A stretch of DNA of 64,000 nt from Brevibacillus brevis NBRC 100599 (GCF_000010165.1 NC_012491.1:5704001-5768000), one strand, 5' to 3'. Numbered from the stretch's first letter, positions 24,301-33,075 are shown. The notes: generated by a model not told the origin, from the letters alone. Numbers and translations: made by a program.

Positions 24301-25838
24301 TCATTTGTAATATTTACAAACTTCAACAGTGCCGAGCCATTCAACGCCATCTCTGGGGATGAAGCTGGACCTGATATCGTCGATTGCTGGTTTGGCAGAA
24401 GTGCTACTCCCCCTAACGTTACTTTGTAAAACTGATCAGAGCTTCCGGATGATGTTGTCGTTACCAAAAGCTTTCGGACAAAGGTACCTACCTCTTTGTT
24501 TTGGTTAAAGACTCTGATTTCCAAAGTATTTTCGCCAAGCTGGGATGGCACACTCAATCCAAAGGAACCTGTGCGGTTCACCTGGGTTTTAACTACATCA
24601 CCTGTACGCAGGTTTTTCACTTCAACGGTGTCCGCATTGAGCGCCTTCCCGTCCATATTCAAATTCAGACGGTTGAGCGATGGAACCGTGATATAAGTTG
24701 GATTCGTGTTGACATTTGGATCGTTCAGCGGTGTGTCATTTACTTTCAAGTCACTGACAAGTGGTGTATTGTTGTATTGAACATAAAACTGATAGTGCTC
24801 TTTCGTTACATTTCCTACTTTTTCGTAGAAGGCGATCTGATTCAGACCAGGCTTCAAACCAATGTTGCTAAATGTAAAGTTGCTGCCATTAATCGCTGGC
24901 GCAGTATTGGCCAAGTCTTGAGTGGAAGTGCCGTTGTTCGTGATCAACTTCAGTCGCAAGCTACTCCCTGTTACTCCACTGCCATACGTACCAACCAAGG
25001 TTATCGTAGAGTCTCCATAAATCACTGGGGTATAGGCTGTCGTTCCTCCAGAGAAGTTGGTAATGGAAATTGGGCTGTTCTGAGAGTTGTACTCGTAATA
25101 GACAATAGCGCGCTCTCCTGTATTCGGAGCAAACAACTGAACTGCATTCAGACCAGGAGATAGATCGATATCTGGCAAGGTACCTCCAGAACCAGTTACA
25201 GTTCTAACGGTTACACCGTTTACTTGAACCTCAACTGCCTGTGATTTATCCACTTTGTCTGAAATAGTGTAATTGTACTTCAAATTGGATACTGTTCGAT
25301 TTGTTACCTTTATAGGATCACTTTGATGCTTACCAGCTCCATTATTATCAAATTTTAGCGGACCTAAACCTGGAGCAGAAGGGTTTGGTGTGTACTGAAA
25401 GAAAATATCTGCTGTATCTTTCGTTACATCGACCGTTACTTTTGGCCTCACTGTAACTTTTGTGACTGCTCCACTGCTGTTCAATTGAAAATCTGGCAGT
25501 TTAATTTTGCTGTTTTCGAATAATTGATTGTTCGCAAGTAGAACATCATTAATCAGTACGTCTACACCTTGACCATTTTTGGTGCTATCGGTGTAAGTAA
25601 GTTCGACTCCATGGATCAGTTTGCTTAGGGTCTTGATCGGCGTACTATAACTTTTACCATCGCCATTAGTAGCAGGTGGTGTCGGTGTCACAACATAGTC
25701 AGGTAGTGTCTGGAAACCTGACCAGTTGGAACCCAGCGCCGCAGAAGCTGGCACTGCTGGCAACATAACTGTAACAATCAGCATCATCGTCAGGCACATT
25801 GCTAGCCAACGACGGAATTGTTGATATGACTTATTCAT
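21318..25838 (-). CDS. Very large exported SLH-domain surface protein
   Basis: 1506 residues from the ATG at 25838 (ribosome site GGAGAGGTGA). The frame is open 29 codons further, but that part has no ribosome site and would bury the signal peptide. The signal peptide (about 1-34) is MNKSYQQFRRWLAMCLTMML..., ending VPASA. Most of the protein (about 40-1270) is a chain of beta-sandwich-like repeats with YTYNYTISD, LKPGLNQIAFYEKV and LKKGLNAIKFSVVV strands. Three SLH domains (about 1290-1500, MTRGEFATMLVKA, TREEAAIMISRA, TRAEMAVITIRV) anchor it to the wall polymer. Composition suggests a long stalk or adhesin-like surface protein; no catalytic motif is seen. It stands alone between two terminators. 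A sigma-D-like promoter upstream is discussed separately. Confidence 0.9.
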   Translation of the reverse strand: MNKSYQQFRRWLAMCLTMMLIVTVMLPAVPASAALGSNWSGFQTLPDYVVTPTPPATNGDGKSYSTPIKTLSKLIHGVELTYTDSTKNGQGVDVLINDVLLANNQLFENSKIKLPDFQLNSSGAVTKVTVRPKVTVDVTKDTADIFFQYTPNPSAPGLGPLKFDNNGAGKHQSDPIKVTNRTVSNLKYNYTISDKVDKSQAVEVQVNGVTVRTVTGSGGTLPDIDLSPGLNAVQLFAPNTGERAIVYYEYNSQNSPISITNFSGGTTAYTPVIYGDSTITLVGTYGSGVTGSSLRLKLITNNGTSTQDLANTAPAINGSNFTFSNIGLKPGLNQIAFYEKVGNVTKEHYQFYVQYNNTPLVSDLKVNDTPLNDPNVNTNPTYITVPSLNRLNLNMDGKALNADTVEVKNLRTGDVVKTQVNRTGSFGLSVPSQLGENTLEIRVFNQNKEVGTFVRKLLVTTTSSGSSDQFYKVTLGGVALLPNQQSTISGPASSPEMALNGSALLKFVNITNEQKFQEFKITISDGSNKYEYTSAQGVGFKEIGNPQSGFTEYAVDMAKVPAGRFQDGKTYKLSLSYQYLSKASDNTVSSPSGFINVANYEYEFKYLDDSKPTISQVINLANGQVLSPTATNIIVASPLELKAVTKNITTPTNAKITYNGQALTPDDYVITPATSPAKDEFTLTLKKLPQGQGKLVIDYVENPNSLSVAYTLDIRITPFAQITYVDATGQVRSFEDGYQVKSENDIRNLDGKVYNYVLKDNNIEATLNGSPIEVSEISTNKGTFLIKKDQLGYKKGNNVLKITLKDDPKTVFTYNVSYNSSKTPSVENVKLEIISNGNTEELTKKAGDASYKTGANFLTNLSFTVNDATHVYIEKNGKRINDFRYKSGDWDQDTTNQEYVKARLEASLNNDLEDLFDETNIDSQSRSRFEGKMSTKKYGDLVEEVQDAVTDAKAQEQKLALFPLTLKKGGTTVYTIVAEDDNGTVIRYDINIDQKYSSWEVLSPVKAKENDPYVIVNSNSAVVKVFAENADKVLFGKTEAKVTNTSNPDFYYDDKQGKTIPETYYVFTSTVPLKKGLNAIKFSVVVGDSTYKDEIKIYNASSTVNGAEYRDVLGKKTAFSVFDKQFDLKFPKGTVLLSPDDSRAGQEVKNPNGDIFVDVPLYFGMADRTTGQISIDEDNLEERLVLEANFNYASPLYYVDAGDTEAPGGRDPYFDEGDAEDFKSRWQDNLVPSLRGTITIKYDPSIVNAANNILTVFYHNGDEWRNIGGVVSTSKKTVTVPFAGFGYYMVMKTRETYDDVIRHDFARDAIETLYAKGIMPAYSGSSFGANRDMTRGEFATMLVKAMDLPINAGPYRDSNERDPLEPTFTDVRPNRDSWDYEYKYIETAARAGIIRGKQPGYFRPDENLTREEAAIMISRALNLKLGTLDASKLALNKMFTDAKDVSYYAAPSVLAVSKAKLMNGEIDNPGEKKSTYSFKPTNNLTRAEMAVITIRVMVQLKKLPKQ

Positions 25839-25914
25839 TTTTTCACCTCTCCGTATTTTTTTGAATCTTTTTTCCCTCACTCGAAATGATGGGGCAATTT
25901 CCTTCTCCCTCTTT

Positions 25915-25941
25915 TTATCGGACAATTCCCTTCTGCACTTA
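25915..25941 (-). promoter_or_regulatory. Possible sigma-D-type promoter of the large SLH gene
   Basis: On the minus strand TAAG (25941-25938), exactly 15 bases, then TCCGATAA (25922-25915). The flagellar sigma factor consensus is TAAA-N15-GCCGATAT. That is 3 of 4 and 6 of 8 matches at the right spacing, about 75 bases before the ATG. Confidence 0.35.
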
Positions 25942-25965
25942 AGTGTTTCCCCCTAAATATTGGCG

Positions 25966-25999
25966 AAAAAAAGCCCTAGCACCATTAGATGCTAGGGTT
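25966..25999 (-). terminator. Terminator of tagA-tagO
   Basis: AACCCTAGCA, loop, TGCTAGGGC, then TTTTTTTCG on the minus strand, 11 bases after the tagO stop. Confidence 0.9.
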
Positions 26000-26009
26000 C
26001 TGTTTATTT

Positions 26010-27110
26010 TTAGTTCGTCCGACGCTGTTGTTCCGTCTGTTTAATTTTGATGCGTCTGTAAGCATTAATTAGTGGGCGGTGACGGCGACTTACAAGTCCA
26101 ACGATCTCTGTTCCGAGATGAATGACTATCAGCAGAGCGACCATGACAATAATCGTAGTCCACTTTGTCGTCTTCGTCAGCAGGATCGCCATCGTCCCGA
26201 AGAAAATGCTGATCGAGTAAATCGTGAGTACAGTCGAGCGGTGCGACAGACCCATGTTCAGCAAACAGTGATGCAAATGCCCTTTGTCTGGGCTCGAAAT
26301 CGGCTTTTTGTTCACGATCCTGCGCACGATGGCGAAGAACGTATCCCAGAGCGGTACACCCAGCACGACGATTGGAATGATAAAAGAAACGAACAACGCT
26401 TCTTTAAATCCCATGATGGATAGTGCAGCTAGGTTGAACCCCAAGAAAAGCGAACCGGTGTCGCCCATGAACAGACGAGCCGGATGAAAGTTAAAGTAGA
26501 GAAAGCCCAGGATCGCTCCAAGGAGCACGAAACAGTAGGCCGATACCTTGTAATCATCCATCAACAAGGCCATGACACCCATTGTCCCGGCAGCAATTGC
26601 TGACACACCTGCCGACAAGCCATCGAGACCGTCAATCAGGTTCACTGCGTTGGTTACACCGACAATCCAAAACATCGTGATCGGAATCGCGAGCCAGACA
26701 AGCCAGCCACTGCTAAAATCAATGCTTCCGCTATACGGCAGATTCACGACGCCGATCTTCAAGCCAAAAGGTATGACGACAATCGCTGTTGCGACTAGCT
26801 GTCCGAGCAGCTTCCATTTTGGCGAGAGCTGGTATTTGTCATCGAGCATGCCGACGACCATAACAATCGTACTTCCGATGAAAATTCCCAGCATTTCCGA
26901 CATGCTTGTATGCGGGACAAATAGGAAGAACGCAACCAGATAGCCGATATAAATTGCCAAGCCACCCATACGTGGCATGATTCGCGTGTGTACCTTGCGC
27001 TGGTTCGGAGTATCCACTGCTCCAACTTTTACAGCCAGGTTTTTTACATATGGTGTTGCAATAAACGATATGATCAGCGAAGTCAGAAATCCGAGGATTA
27101 GTGTAGACAT
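26010..27110 (-). CDS. tagO: Undecaprenyl-phosphate GlcNAc-1-phosphate transferase
   Basis: 366 residues, polytopic (about 11 membrane segments), MraY/WecA family. It moves GlcNAc-1-P from UDP-GlcNAc onto undecaprenyl phosphate, the first step of wall teichoic acid and related wall polymers. Visible motifs: Asp90-Asp91 (GMLDDKY), NAVNLIDGLDGL (Asp160, Asp163) and a cytoplasmic GHLHH near 280. ATG follows GAGAGGAGAAC. It is downstream of tagA with a 27-base gap, and the pair forms an operon ended by a terminator. Its lipid-linked product is the natural substrate for TagA and likely the start of the polymer to which the SLH proteins bind. Confidence 0.95.
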   Translation of the reverse strand: MSTLILGFLTSLIISFIATPYVKNLAVKVGAVDTPNQRKVHTRIMPRMGGLAIYIGYLVAFFLFVPHTSMSEMLGIFIGSTIVMVVGMLDDKYQLSPKWKLLGQLVATAIVVIPFGLKIGVVNLPYSGSIDFSSGWLVWLAIPITMFWIVGVTNAVNLIDGLDGLSAGVSAIAAGTMGVMALLMDDYKVSAYCFVLLGAILGFLYFNFHPARLFMGDTGSLFLGFNLAALSIMGFKEALFVSFIIPIVVLGVPLWDTFFAIVRRIVNKKPISSPDKGHLHHCLLNMGLSHRSTVLTIYSISIFFGTMAILLTKTTKWTTIIVMVALLIVIHLGTEIVGLVSRRHRPLINAYRRIKIKQTEQQRRTN

Positions 27111-27137
27111 CGACTGTTCTCCTCTCTACGGATGCAT

Positions 27138-27875
27138 CTAGGAACGGCTACTCCATTTTTCTTTCAGTACGGTTAGAACAAACCGAGGAATAGCCAGTTG
27201 ACGCTTCCAGCGGGAAGGCTCAGAAGCAAGTCGATAAAACCATTCCAAATGCAGTTTTTGCCAAATCTCGGGAGCGCGCTTCACTTTCCCGGAAATGACG
27301 TCAAAGCTTCCGCCTACCCCCATCATCAGGGAGGCATTTAACTGATCGCGATACTTCGCCATCCATTCGTCTTGTCTGGGTGCACCCAGCGCGACGAACA
27401 GGAGCTGCGGTTTCGCTTCGGCAATTTCTTGTACAATTTGAGTTTCTTCCTCTGGGCGAAAATAGCCATCCCGACATCCGACGATTCGGGCGTTCGGGTA
27501 ACGAGCACTCAGTTTGTCTTTTGCCAAATGAATGACATCTGGCTTGGCGCCGAGTAAATACACGCCCCACTGATGCTGATCGGCTTTCGCCATGAGCGCT
27601 TCCAGAAGCTCCACACCGGTAACGCGCTCATAAATCGGCTGATTCGTCCATTTGGCAGCGTACACGATTCCAATTCCGTCTGGAACGACATAGGCTTGTT
27701 CTACAATAGAACGGAAAGCGCGATTCTCTCTCGCTACCATGACGATTTCCGGATTGGCTGTCACCACGTGAGTCTTTTGACCGCCTTGTATGCGCTCCGT
27801 TATATGATCGACAGTCTCACGAAAACCGCGAGTCGTAAATGGCACATCTAATATGGTTGCGACCTGTTTGGTCAT
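27138..27875 (-). CDS. tagA: WecG/TagA/CpsF family N-acetylmannosaminyltransferase
   Basis: 245 residues. It adds ManNAc from UDP-ManNAc to undecaprenyl-PP-GlcNAc, the second step of wall polymer linkage-unit synthesis, at the inner face of the membrane. Motifs: TANPEIVMVA (39-48), VVPDGIGIVYA with Asp66 as the expected catalytic base, GAPRQDEWM and GVGGSFDVISGKVKRAP. The basic C-terminus fits membrane association. Start ATG after AAGGTGAAGAA. The 240 bases upstream (27876-28122) hold no gene and no clear promoter. Confidence 0.95.
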   Translation of the reverse strand: MTKQVATILDVPFTTRGFRETVDHITERIQGGQKTHVVTANPEIVMVARENRAFRSIVEQAYVVPDGIGIVYAAKWTNQPIYERVTGVELLEALMAKADQHQWGVYLLGAKPDVIHLAKDKLSARYPNARIVGCRDGYFRPEEETQIVQEIAEAKPQLLFVALGAPRQDEWMAKYRDQLNASLMMGVGGSFDVISGKVKRAPEIWQKLHLEWFYRLASEPSRWKRQLAIPRFVLTVLKEKWSSRS

Positions 27876-28122
27876 TTCTTCACCTTCAAGTGCTTGTTAG
27901 TAAATGAACGTTTAAAAAGACGTCTTTTCAGCACCGAGAAAATGGCGAGAACCTGAAGAAGGAGGAGCGGAGTGTAGGGGACCTACATGAGCACCGGACT
28001 TCGATGGTGAACGCCAGTTTCGATGTCGAATAAGCATTCATAACTTACTTCGTGATCAAAAGATGACTTTTTAAACTACCTATTCAGCATGGAGTTGCCC
28101 ATTAGCCATTCTACCCGAAAAG

Positions 28123-28156
28123 AAAGACACATTCAAGATGATCATGAATGTGTCTT
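28123..28156 (-). terminator. Terminator of fabZ
   Basis: AAGACACATTCA and TGAATGTGTCTT around TGATCATCT, then TCTTTT on the minus strand. The stem begins inside the last fabZ codons. Confidence 0.85.
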
Positions 28157-28600
28157 ATTTCCTGCCGTCAGGGCAAACATTAATCCACCCTCTGCTACTA
28201 CTTTCCCATTTACCAGTGCTCTTCCATGCCCTTTGCCGACGGTACCACGTACACGAGTAAGCTCAACCTCTAGTACCAGTGTATCTCCCGGCTTCACCTG
28301 ATCTTTGAAACGGAATTCATCAATGCCGGCAAACAGCCCGATTTTCCCTTGATGTTCCTCCATGCTGAGCATCGCTACTGCTCCAACCTGTGCTAACGCT
28401 TCCACAATAAGGACGCCAGGCATGACTGGAAAACCAGGAAAATGACCTTGGAAAAACGGTTCATTTACCGTGACATTTTTAATTCCAACTGCTCTTTTTC
28501 CTAACTCCAGCTCTTCAATTTTGTCTATCAACAAAAACGGGTAACGGTGCGGAATGATTTCCTGAATTTGCATAATATCCAAAGGCGCTTTGATTTCCAT
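28142..28600 (-). CDS. fabZ: (3R)-hydroxyacyl-ACP dehydratase
   Basis: 152 residues from the ATG at 28600, chosen because GGAG lies 9 bases upstream. A start 7 codons earlier has no ribosome site. It dehydrates 3-hydroxyacyl-ACP in fatty-acid elongation. Hot-dog fold with His53 in [16 protein letters not shown] and Glu67 in VEALAQ, the catalytic pair. Length is typical. In Bacillus subtilis fabZ likewise lies downstream of flhP. Confidence 0.96.
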   Translation of the reverse strand: MEIKAPLDIMQIQEIIPHRYPFLLIDKIEELELGKRAVGIKNVTVNEPFFQGHFPGFPVMPGVLIVEALAQVGAVAMLSMEEHQGKIGLFAGIDEFRFKDQVKPGDTLVLEVELTRVRGTVGKGHGRALVNGKVVAEGGLMFALTAGNKTHS

Positions 28601-28717
28601 TATGTATCGCTCCATTTCCATACTTAACTAGACTTGTCTATGCATGAATACCCTTTAACTGACGAAACAATATACATAACTCCCGCCCCAGTTAAACGGA
28701 CAAGCGGGGTTAAGATA

Positions 28718-28760
28718 AAAGGGGCACTTCCTCCCAAAAAAAGCGGGAAGTGCTCTTTTT
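28718..28760 (-). terminator. Terminator of pgsA
   Basis: GCACTTCC and GGAAGTGC around an A/C-rich loop, with TTTTA on the minus-strand side, 17 bases after the pgsA stop. Confidence 0.75.
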
Positions 28761-28776
28761 CAACGTGCAGGAACCC

Positions 28777-29292
28777 TTATACGCGGTTCAATAGTCGAGC
28801 CTTTGCCAGATAAATCGCACTCGCAATAAAGGAGAACGCTATAACCGACCAAAGTATCGCTTCACTGTACTCATAACGGTACATAACGAGTGGAATGACA
28901 AGATACAAAAGAACGGTTGTCAGCTTGCCATAGGCATTTGCCGGGACAGTTTTTTTGCCACGGAAATGGTAAACAGCTCCTGTTACGATCATGGCCAGAT
29001 CGCGCACAAAGAAAAACAGGGCCGCCCATACACTGATTCGATCCGTCAAAAATAATGAGGCGATGACCGCCAGCATCATTAATTTATCTGCCAGAGGATC
29101 TAACATCATTCCGATGGTGGTCACAAGCTTATGCTTCCGCGCGATGTACCCGTCCGCAACATCGGTCACTCCCGCCAAAATCAAAATGCCTAAAGCGATT
29201 TCAACATGATACGGAAACTCCGAAAAAAAGACATACAGGTACAAAGGGATGAGCACGATGCGAAAGATCGTAAGCAAATTAGGAAGATTCAC
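28777..29292 (-). CDS. pgsA: CDP-alcohol phosphatidyltransferase (PgsA-like)
   Basis: 171 residues from GTG at 29292, set by GGAGGG 9 bases upstream and by the usual NLPN beginning. It probably makes phosphatidylglycerophosphate from CDP-diacylglycerol and glycerol 3-phosphate. The CDP-OH-P motif is complete: Asp44, Asp47-Gly48, Ala51-Arg52, Gly61, Asp65, Asp69. About five membrane helices. It sits between a small membrane protein and fabZ. The genus may have another pgsA elsewhere, so the exact alcohol acceptor is not certain. Confidence 0.88.
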   Translation of the reverse strand: MNLPNLLTIFRIVLIPLYLYVFFSEFPYHVEIALGILILAGVTDVADGYIARKHKLVTTIGMMLDPLADKLMMLAVIASLFLTDRISVWAALFFFVRDLAMIVTGAVYHFRGKKTVPANAYGKLTTVLLYLVIPLVMYRYEYSEAILWSVIAFSFIASAIYLAKARLLNRV

Positions 29293-29431
29293 GGACATCA
29301 TCCCTCCGTATTCAAATCGTCACTTCCTTTTTCAACCACTCGACCTATTATACTCTGTGGACAAACACCACAACAAGTCCTCGAAAAAATAGGAGCCCCA
29401 ACCATAGGTTCGGGCTTGTCCAGCTTCGTTT

Positions 29432-29686
29432 TTACGTATCTTCAAACATTAAATCCCACATATGTTTGTAGGTTCCTGGATCGAATACATCAGACATTGG
29501 CTTCTTACCAACTCCACCGTATCCGATCATCAGACCAATGACCAGTGAGAAAAACAGCAGGAGTGGGACCAGCACCATCTTGGCAACTCTCAGCCGCCAA
29601 TTTTTGCCGCTCCGTTCCCGCTCTCTTGCTTTTGACTTAACCTCTTCGGTCTGACGCGGGAAACGTTTGCTCTTCCCTTGTTCCAT
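29432..29686 (-). CDS. Small membrane protein, EpuA-like (so-called RNA polymerase beta-related)
   Basis: 84 residues from the ATG at 29686, behind GGAGGAGAGGAGC. An earlier ATG, 6 codons upstream, lacks a ribosome site. A basic cytosolic N-terminus (about 1-37) leads to one membrane helix (VLVPLLLFFSLVIGLMIGY) and a short outside tail with KPMSDVFDPGTYKHMWDLM. That plan and tail match the EpuA family, which databases often mislabel as an RNA polymerase beta subunit. Function is unknown. It lies just after flhP and may be co-transcribed with it. Confidence 0.75.
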   Translation of the reverse strand: MEQGKSKRFPRQTEEVKSKARERERSGKNWRLRVAKMVLVPLLLFFSLVIGLMIGYGGVGKKPMSDVFDPGTYKHMWDLMFEDT

Positions 29687-29721
29687 GCTCCTCTCCTCCG
29701 TCATGTTGAAATGATATGGAT

Positions 29722-30552
29722 TTATCTGCTTCTTAGTTGGTTAGCAATGCCCATCATTTGATCACTGATGCCGATTGCACGTGAGTTCAATTGATACGCA
29801 CGCTGAATGTTCACCAGTTGAGACATTTCTTCTGTCATGCTGACGTTTGATGACTCGAGAGCACCTTGACGCAATGTTACACCATTATCATAGGCACTGG
29901 TATATTTACTTTGCGGTCCTGCCCCGAAAGCCAATTCGGCATCAAACAGATTCTCACCGACTTGCTTTAGCTGATCAGGGTTCTCTACATCCCATACACC
30001 AATTTTTACAGGTGCCGGCATTCCGTCTGCACTAAAAGTACCATCAGGAGAAATTGAGATGTTTTTTACTGGCTCCGGGAATACGATATTCGCACCATTT
30101 TCGTCTGTCAAAATATGGCCAGAACTGGTGTGCAGTACGTATCCCTTGTCATCATCATAAGACAGCTTAAAAGAGCCATTACGCGTAAAGCGACTCTCTT
30201 CATCCACGGTGATGTTATTCGCATCTTTGATTTTACGAGTGACCAAAAAATAGCCATCTCCTTCAATCAAAACATCTGTTGGCACATCTGTCTGCTTGAG
30301 ACTGCCTTGACCGAGATCCAGCTTGGTCATGCCAAGATGCGCTCCACTACCGATTCTTATCCCCATTGGTGTATTACGATTTTGGTTGTCCGTTGCCGGC
30401 TGCTCATTCATTGAGTCTGTGAGAAGCTCGGAAAACGATGCGACCCTGCGCTTGTACCCAATCGTATCAATGTTCGACAGGTTGTTGGCTGTATTGTCCA
30501 ACGCTTGCTGAATACCGCGCATAGCTGATGTAGAAATATTAAGCGACTGCAT
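29722..30552 (-). CDS. flhP: Flagellar hook-basal body protein FlhP
   Basis: 276 residues of the FlgG/FlgF rod family. N-terminal helix motif LDNTANNLSNIDTIGYKRR, central domain with GDGYFLV and FTRNGSFKL, and C-terminal MTEEMSQLVNIQRAYQLNSR: the three conserved blocks of rod and hook proteins. It builds the distal rod of the flagellum. ATG after AGGAGGTAGGAAGG. It follows flhO by 16 bases in the mbl-flhO-flhP order known from Bacillus subtilis. Confidence 0.93.
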   Translation of the reverse strand: MQSLNISTSAMRGIQQALDNTANNLSNIDTIGYKRRVASFSELLTDSMNEQPATDNQNRNTPMGIRIGSGAHLGMTKLDLGQGSLKQTDVPTDVLIEGDGYFLVTRKIKDANNITVDEESRFTRNGSFKLSYDDDKGYVLHTSSGHILTDENGANIVFPEPVKNISISPDGTFSADGMPAPVKIGVWDVENPDQLKQVGENLFDAELAFGAGPQSKYTSAYDNGVTLRQGALESSNVSMTEEMSQLVNIQRAYQLNSRAIGISDQMMGIANQLRSR

Positions 30553-30567
30553 CCTTCCTACCTCCTA

Positions 30568-31557
30568 TTATCCATTAACCCGACCAATTTCATTAGCAGC
30601 CTTTTCCAGCGTACCGTCAATCGTGGTAATCACCCGTTGGTTCGCTTCATAGGCGCGAAGCACACTCATCATACTCGTCATGGTTTGGGCTGGGTCTACA
30701 TTCGATCGTTCACGCCAGCCCTGTTGTGTACCGAAACGTCCCACGACCGTAGGGGTATTGTACGTACCTGCTGTTATAGCAGCCTGATCGTTGGCTTCTG
30801 CCAAATCAATCCCTTCTACCGCTATGTCGCCTTCAAATCGGAAAACATTCGTTCCTTCCCGTACAAGCTTCTGCGGATCGGTTACCACTGCAAGTCCCAA
30901 TCTAGCATGAGTAGGAAGCGCCGTATACTGTTCTGCTTTTGTGATTGGATCAATGGTAACTTGCATCAATTCGCCACGCTCGGAAATTTTCAGGTTTTGA
31001 CCGACATTGGTACCGAGTGTGGGATCGTGGTTGATTCGAATCGCCTGATTAGAGCTATCCAGCACATAATATCCTTCCGCTGTCACCAGGTACCCGTCCG
31101 AATTCACGCTCCAGTTACCATTTCTCGTATAGCGGATATCCTCTTGCTGTGCTGGCTGTGCCAAATTTGCTTGCTCAATCCGCGCCACACTGTAAAACAA
31201 CCGCCGCTCATTGCCATTCTGATCTGGCTGGATATTGTCCATCAACGCAAGATCATACGGATTGCGTGTCTCTTCAATATCCCCCTGCGCAAAATTCGGT
31301 AGCGCCTCCGACATGTATACCCCTGTGTTTAAACGCCCGATAATGGCAGGCTGTCCAGGCATAGTAGGGATGCCCGGAACATCCAGTCCTTCCTTATCAT
31401 TCATGCGCGAGAGCAATTGCTCCGGAAATGCACGCATGACACCCACGTCCTGTTTGAACCCGGGTGTATTGATATTTGCTAAATTGTTCGCCAGCGATTC
31501 TTGCCTGTTTTGCAAAGCCAGCATGCCAGATGCAGACGTATACAAGCCTCTGATCAC
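30568..31557 (-). CDS. flhO: Flagellar hook-basal body protein FlhO
   Basis: 329 residues, longer than the roughly 270 of B. subtilis FlhO. GTG start after AGGGGGTAAG. N-terminal IRGLYTSASGMLALQNRQE with SLANNLANINTPGFKQD, middle RYTRNGNWSVNSDGYLVT, C-terminal MTSMMSVLRAYEANQRVITT. The extra length is mostly in the middle (about 55-130 and 180-260). Rod protein of the flagellum, paralogous to FlhP. It starts 8 bases after mbl, so cell shape and flagellar rod genes are co-transcribed. Confidence 0.93.
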   Translation of the reverse strand: MIRGLYTSASGMLALQNRQESLANNLANINTPGFKQDVGVMRAFPEQLLSRMNDKEGLDVPGIPTMPGQPAIIGRLNTGVYMSEALPNFAQGDIEETRNPYDLALMDNIQPDQNGNERRLFYSVARIEQANLAQPAQQEDIRYTRNGNWSVNSDGYLVTAEGYYVLDSSNQAIRINHDPTLGTNVGQNLKISERGELMQVTIDPITKAEQYTALPTHARLGLAVVTDPQKLVREGTNVFRFEGDIAVEGIDLAEANDQAAITAGTYNTPTVVGRFGTQQGWRERSNVDPAQTMTSMMSVLRAYEANQRVITTIDGTLEKAANEIGRVNG

Positions 31558-31564
31558 GTAAATC

Positions 31565-32581
31565 TTACCCCCTGAATAATCGCTTATTCGAGTGAGCCGG
31601 CATCTTGTCCAAATAGTCCAGCATCATTCCTGTTCCTTTTGCAACGCACATCATTGGCTCGTCCGCTACCAGCACAGGAACCTTCAGCTCCTCTGCCAGA
31701 ATCTCGTCAATACCGTGCAATAATGCGCCGCCACCGGTCAGGAAAACACCCTTATCAATTATATCGGCAGAAAGCTCCGGAGGTGTTCGTTCTAAAACAG
31801 ATTTTGAAGCTTGTACAATTGCACTCACCGACTCAGCCAGGGCTTCCTGGACTTCATTGGAGCGAATGGTAATCGTTTGCGGCAAGCCGCTTACCATGTC
31901 TCGACCCCGAATGTCCATTTCGTCCTGGCGTCCGCCGGATACGGTTCCAATCTGAACCTTGATATCTTCAGCCGTACGCTCTCCAATTAGCAATTTGTAT
32001 TTATTTTTTATGTAACGCATAATAGCCACATCGAATGTATCGCCTGCTATTTTAATGGAGGAAGACGTAACAATATCGCCCATCGACAATACCGCTACAT
32101 CGGTCGTTCCCCCACCGATATCCACTACCATATTACCGGACGGCTGAAAAATGTCCATACCTGCCCCAACTGCGGCAACTTTCGGTTCTTCTTCGATAAA
32201 TACTTCTCTTGCTCCACCGCTGCGCTCAGCCGCTTCACGAATTGCCTTTTGCTCAACCGAGGTGATGTTGGTCGGGCAGCAAATCAAAATACGCGGACGG
32301 GCAAACATGCTCTTTCCACCAATTTTGTTTAAGAAGTGCTTCAGCATGGCCTCTGTGATTTCAAAATCCGCGATAACCCCTTCTCGCAAAGGTCGGATCG
32401 CTACGATATTTCCCGGGGTGCGGCCTACCATGCGATAGGCTTCATTTCCTACGGCCAAAACTTTTCTGGTTTTACTATCTATTGCCACGACAGATGGTTC
32501 GTCTAGGACAATTCCCTTGCCTTTTACAAAAACCAAGACATTGGCCGTGCCCAAGTCGATTCCGATATCTTTGCCAAACAT
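31565..32581 (-). CDS. mbl: Rod-shape protein Mbl (MreB-like actin)
   Basis: 338 residues from the ATG at 32581 (ribosome site GGGAGG). The frame is open 23 codons further without a ribosome site. MreB-family actin: phosphate-1 loop DIGIDLGTANVL, phosphate-2 DIGGGTTDVAVLS, adenosine motif LTGGGALLHGIDEIL and EEPKVAAVGAGMD. It forms membrane filaments that guide lateral wall synthesis. It lies downstream of spoIIID and ahead of flhO, as in Bacillus subtilis. Confidence 0.95.
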   Translation of the reverse strand: MFGKDIGIDLGTANVLVFVKGKGIVLDEPSVVAIDSKTRKVLAVGNEAYRMVGRTPGNIVAIRPLREGVIADFEITEAMLKHFLNKIGGKSMFARPRILICCPTNITSVEQKAIREAAERSGGAREVFIEEEPKVAAVGAGMDIFQPSGNMVVDIGGGTTDVAVLSMGDIVTSSSIKIAGDTFDVAIMRYIKNKYKLLIGERTAEDIKVQIGTVSGGRQDEMDIRGRDMVSGLPQTITIRSNEVQEALAESVSAIVQASKSVLERTPPELSADIIDKGVFLTGGGALLHGIDEILAEELKVPVLVADEPMMCVAKGTGMMLDYLDKMPAHSNKRLFRG

Positions 32582-32662
32582 GAAAGGTCCTCCCTGATTA
32601 CCAGTTACATTTCTACCTAATATCATAGGCTCTTCTACGTGAGAGGACAAGGAAATTCTTTC

Positions 32663-32947
32663 TTACACACTCTCCTCCTGTTCTACTCGTACTTTTTTAC
32701 TACGTCGTTTGTACTTAATTTTGGTCGCTTCGCCCCCCCGAAGATGTCTGATGGCTTTGTGGTATTCCAAAATTTCCTTAACCTGGTTCGCCAACTCTGG
32801 ATTTATCTCAGGCAGCCGCTCAGTCAAGTCCTTGTGCACAGTACTTTTCGAAACACCGAACTCTTTGGCGATCATCCGAACCGTATTTCTTGTCTCTACA
32901 ATATATCGGCCGATTTTGATGGTCCGCTCTTTGATGTAGTCGTGCAC
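32663..32947 (-). CDS. spoIIID: Sporulation transcription factor SpoIIID
   Basis: 94 residues from the GTG at 32947, behind GAGGAGGCG. Further upstream codons are not conserved with the family. It starts VHDYIKERTIKIGRYI, and the helix-turn-helix is TVRMIAKEFGVSKSTVHKDL. A basic C-terminal region (RHLRGGEATKIKYKRR) also binds DNA in the known protein. It acts in the mother cell, switching sigma-E genes and preparing sigma-K. Confidence 0.97.
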   Translation of the reverse strand: MHDYIKERTIKIGRYIVETRNTVRMIAKEFGVSKSTVHKDLTERLPEINPELANQVKEILEYHKAIRHLRGGEATKIKYKRRSKKVRVEQEESV

Positions 32948-33075
32948 ATTACTCGCCTCCTCGTATCTACATTGTCTGATACAATATATGGGTGCGTAGG
33001 GACACATATTCTACGTTTCCAAGCCTGACAAGCCAGCACGGCCGCATCTTTTTTCAACAGTTTGTACTACATGCA

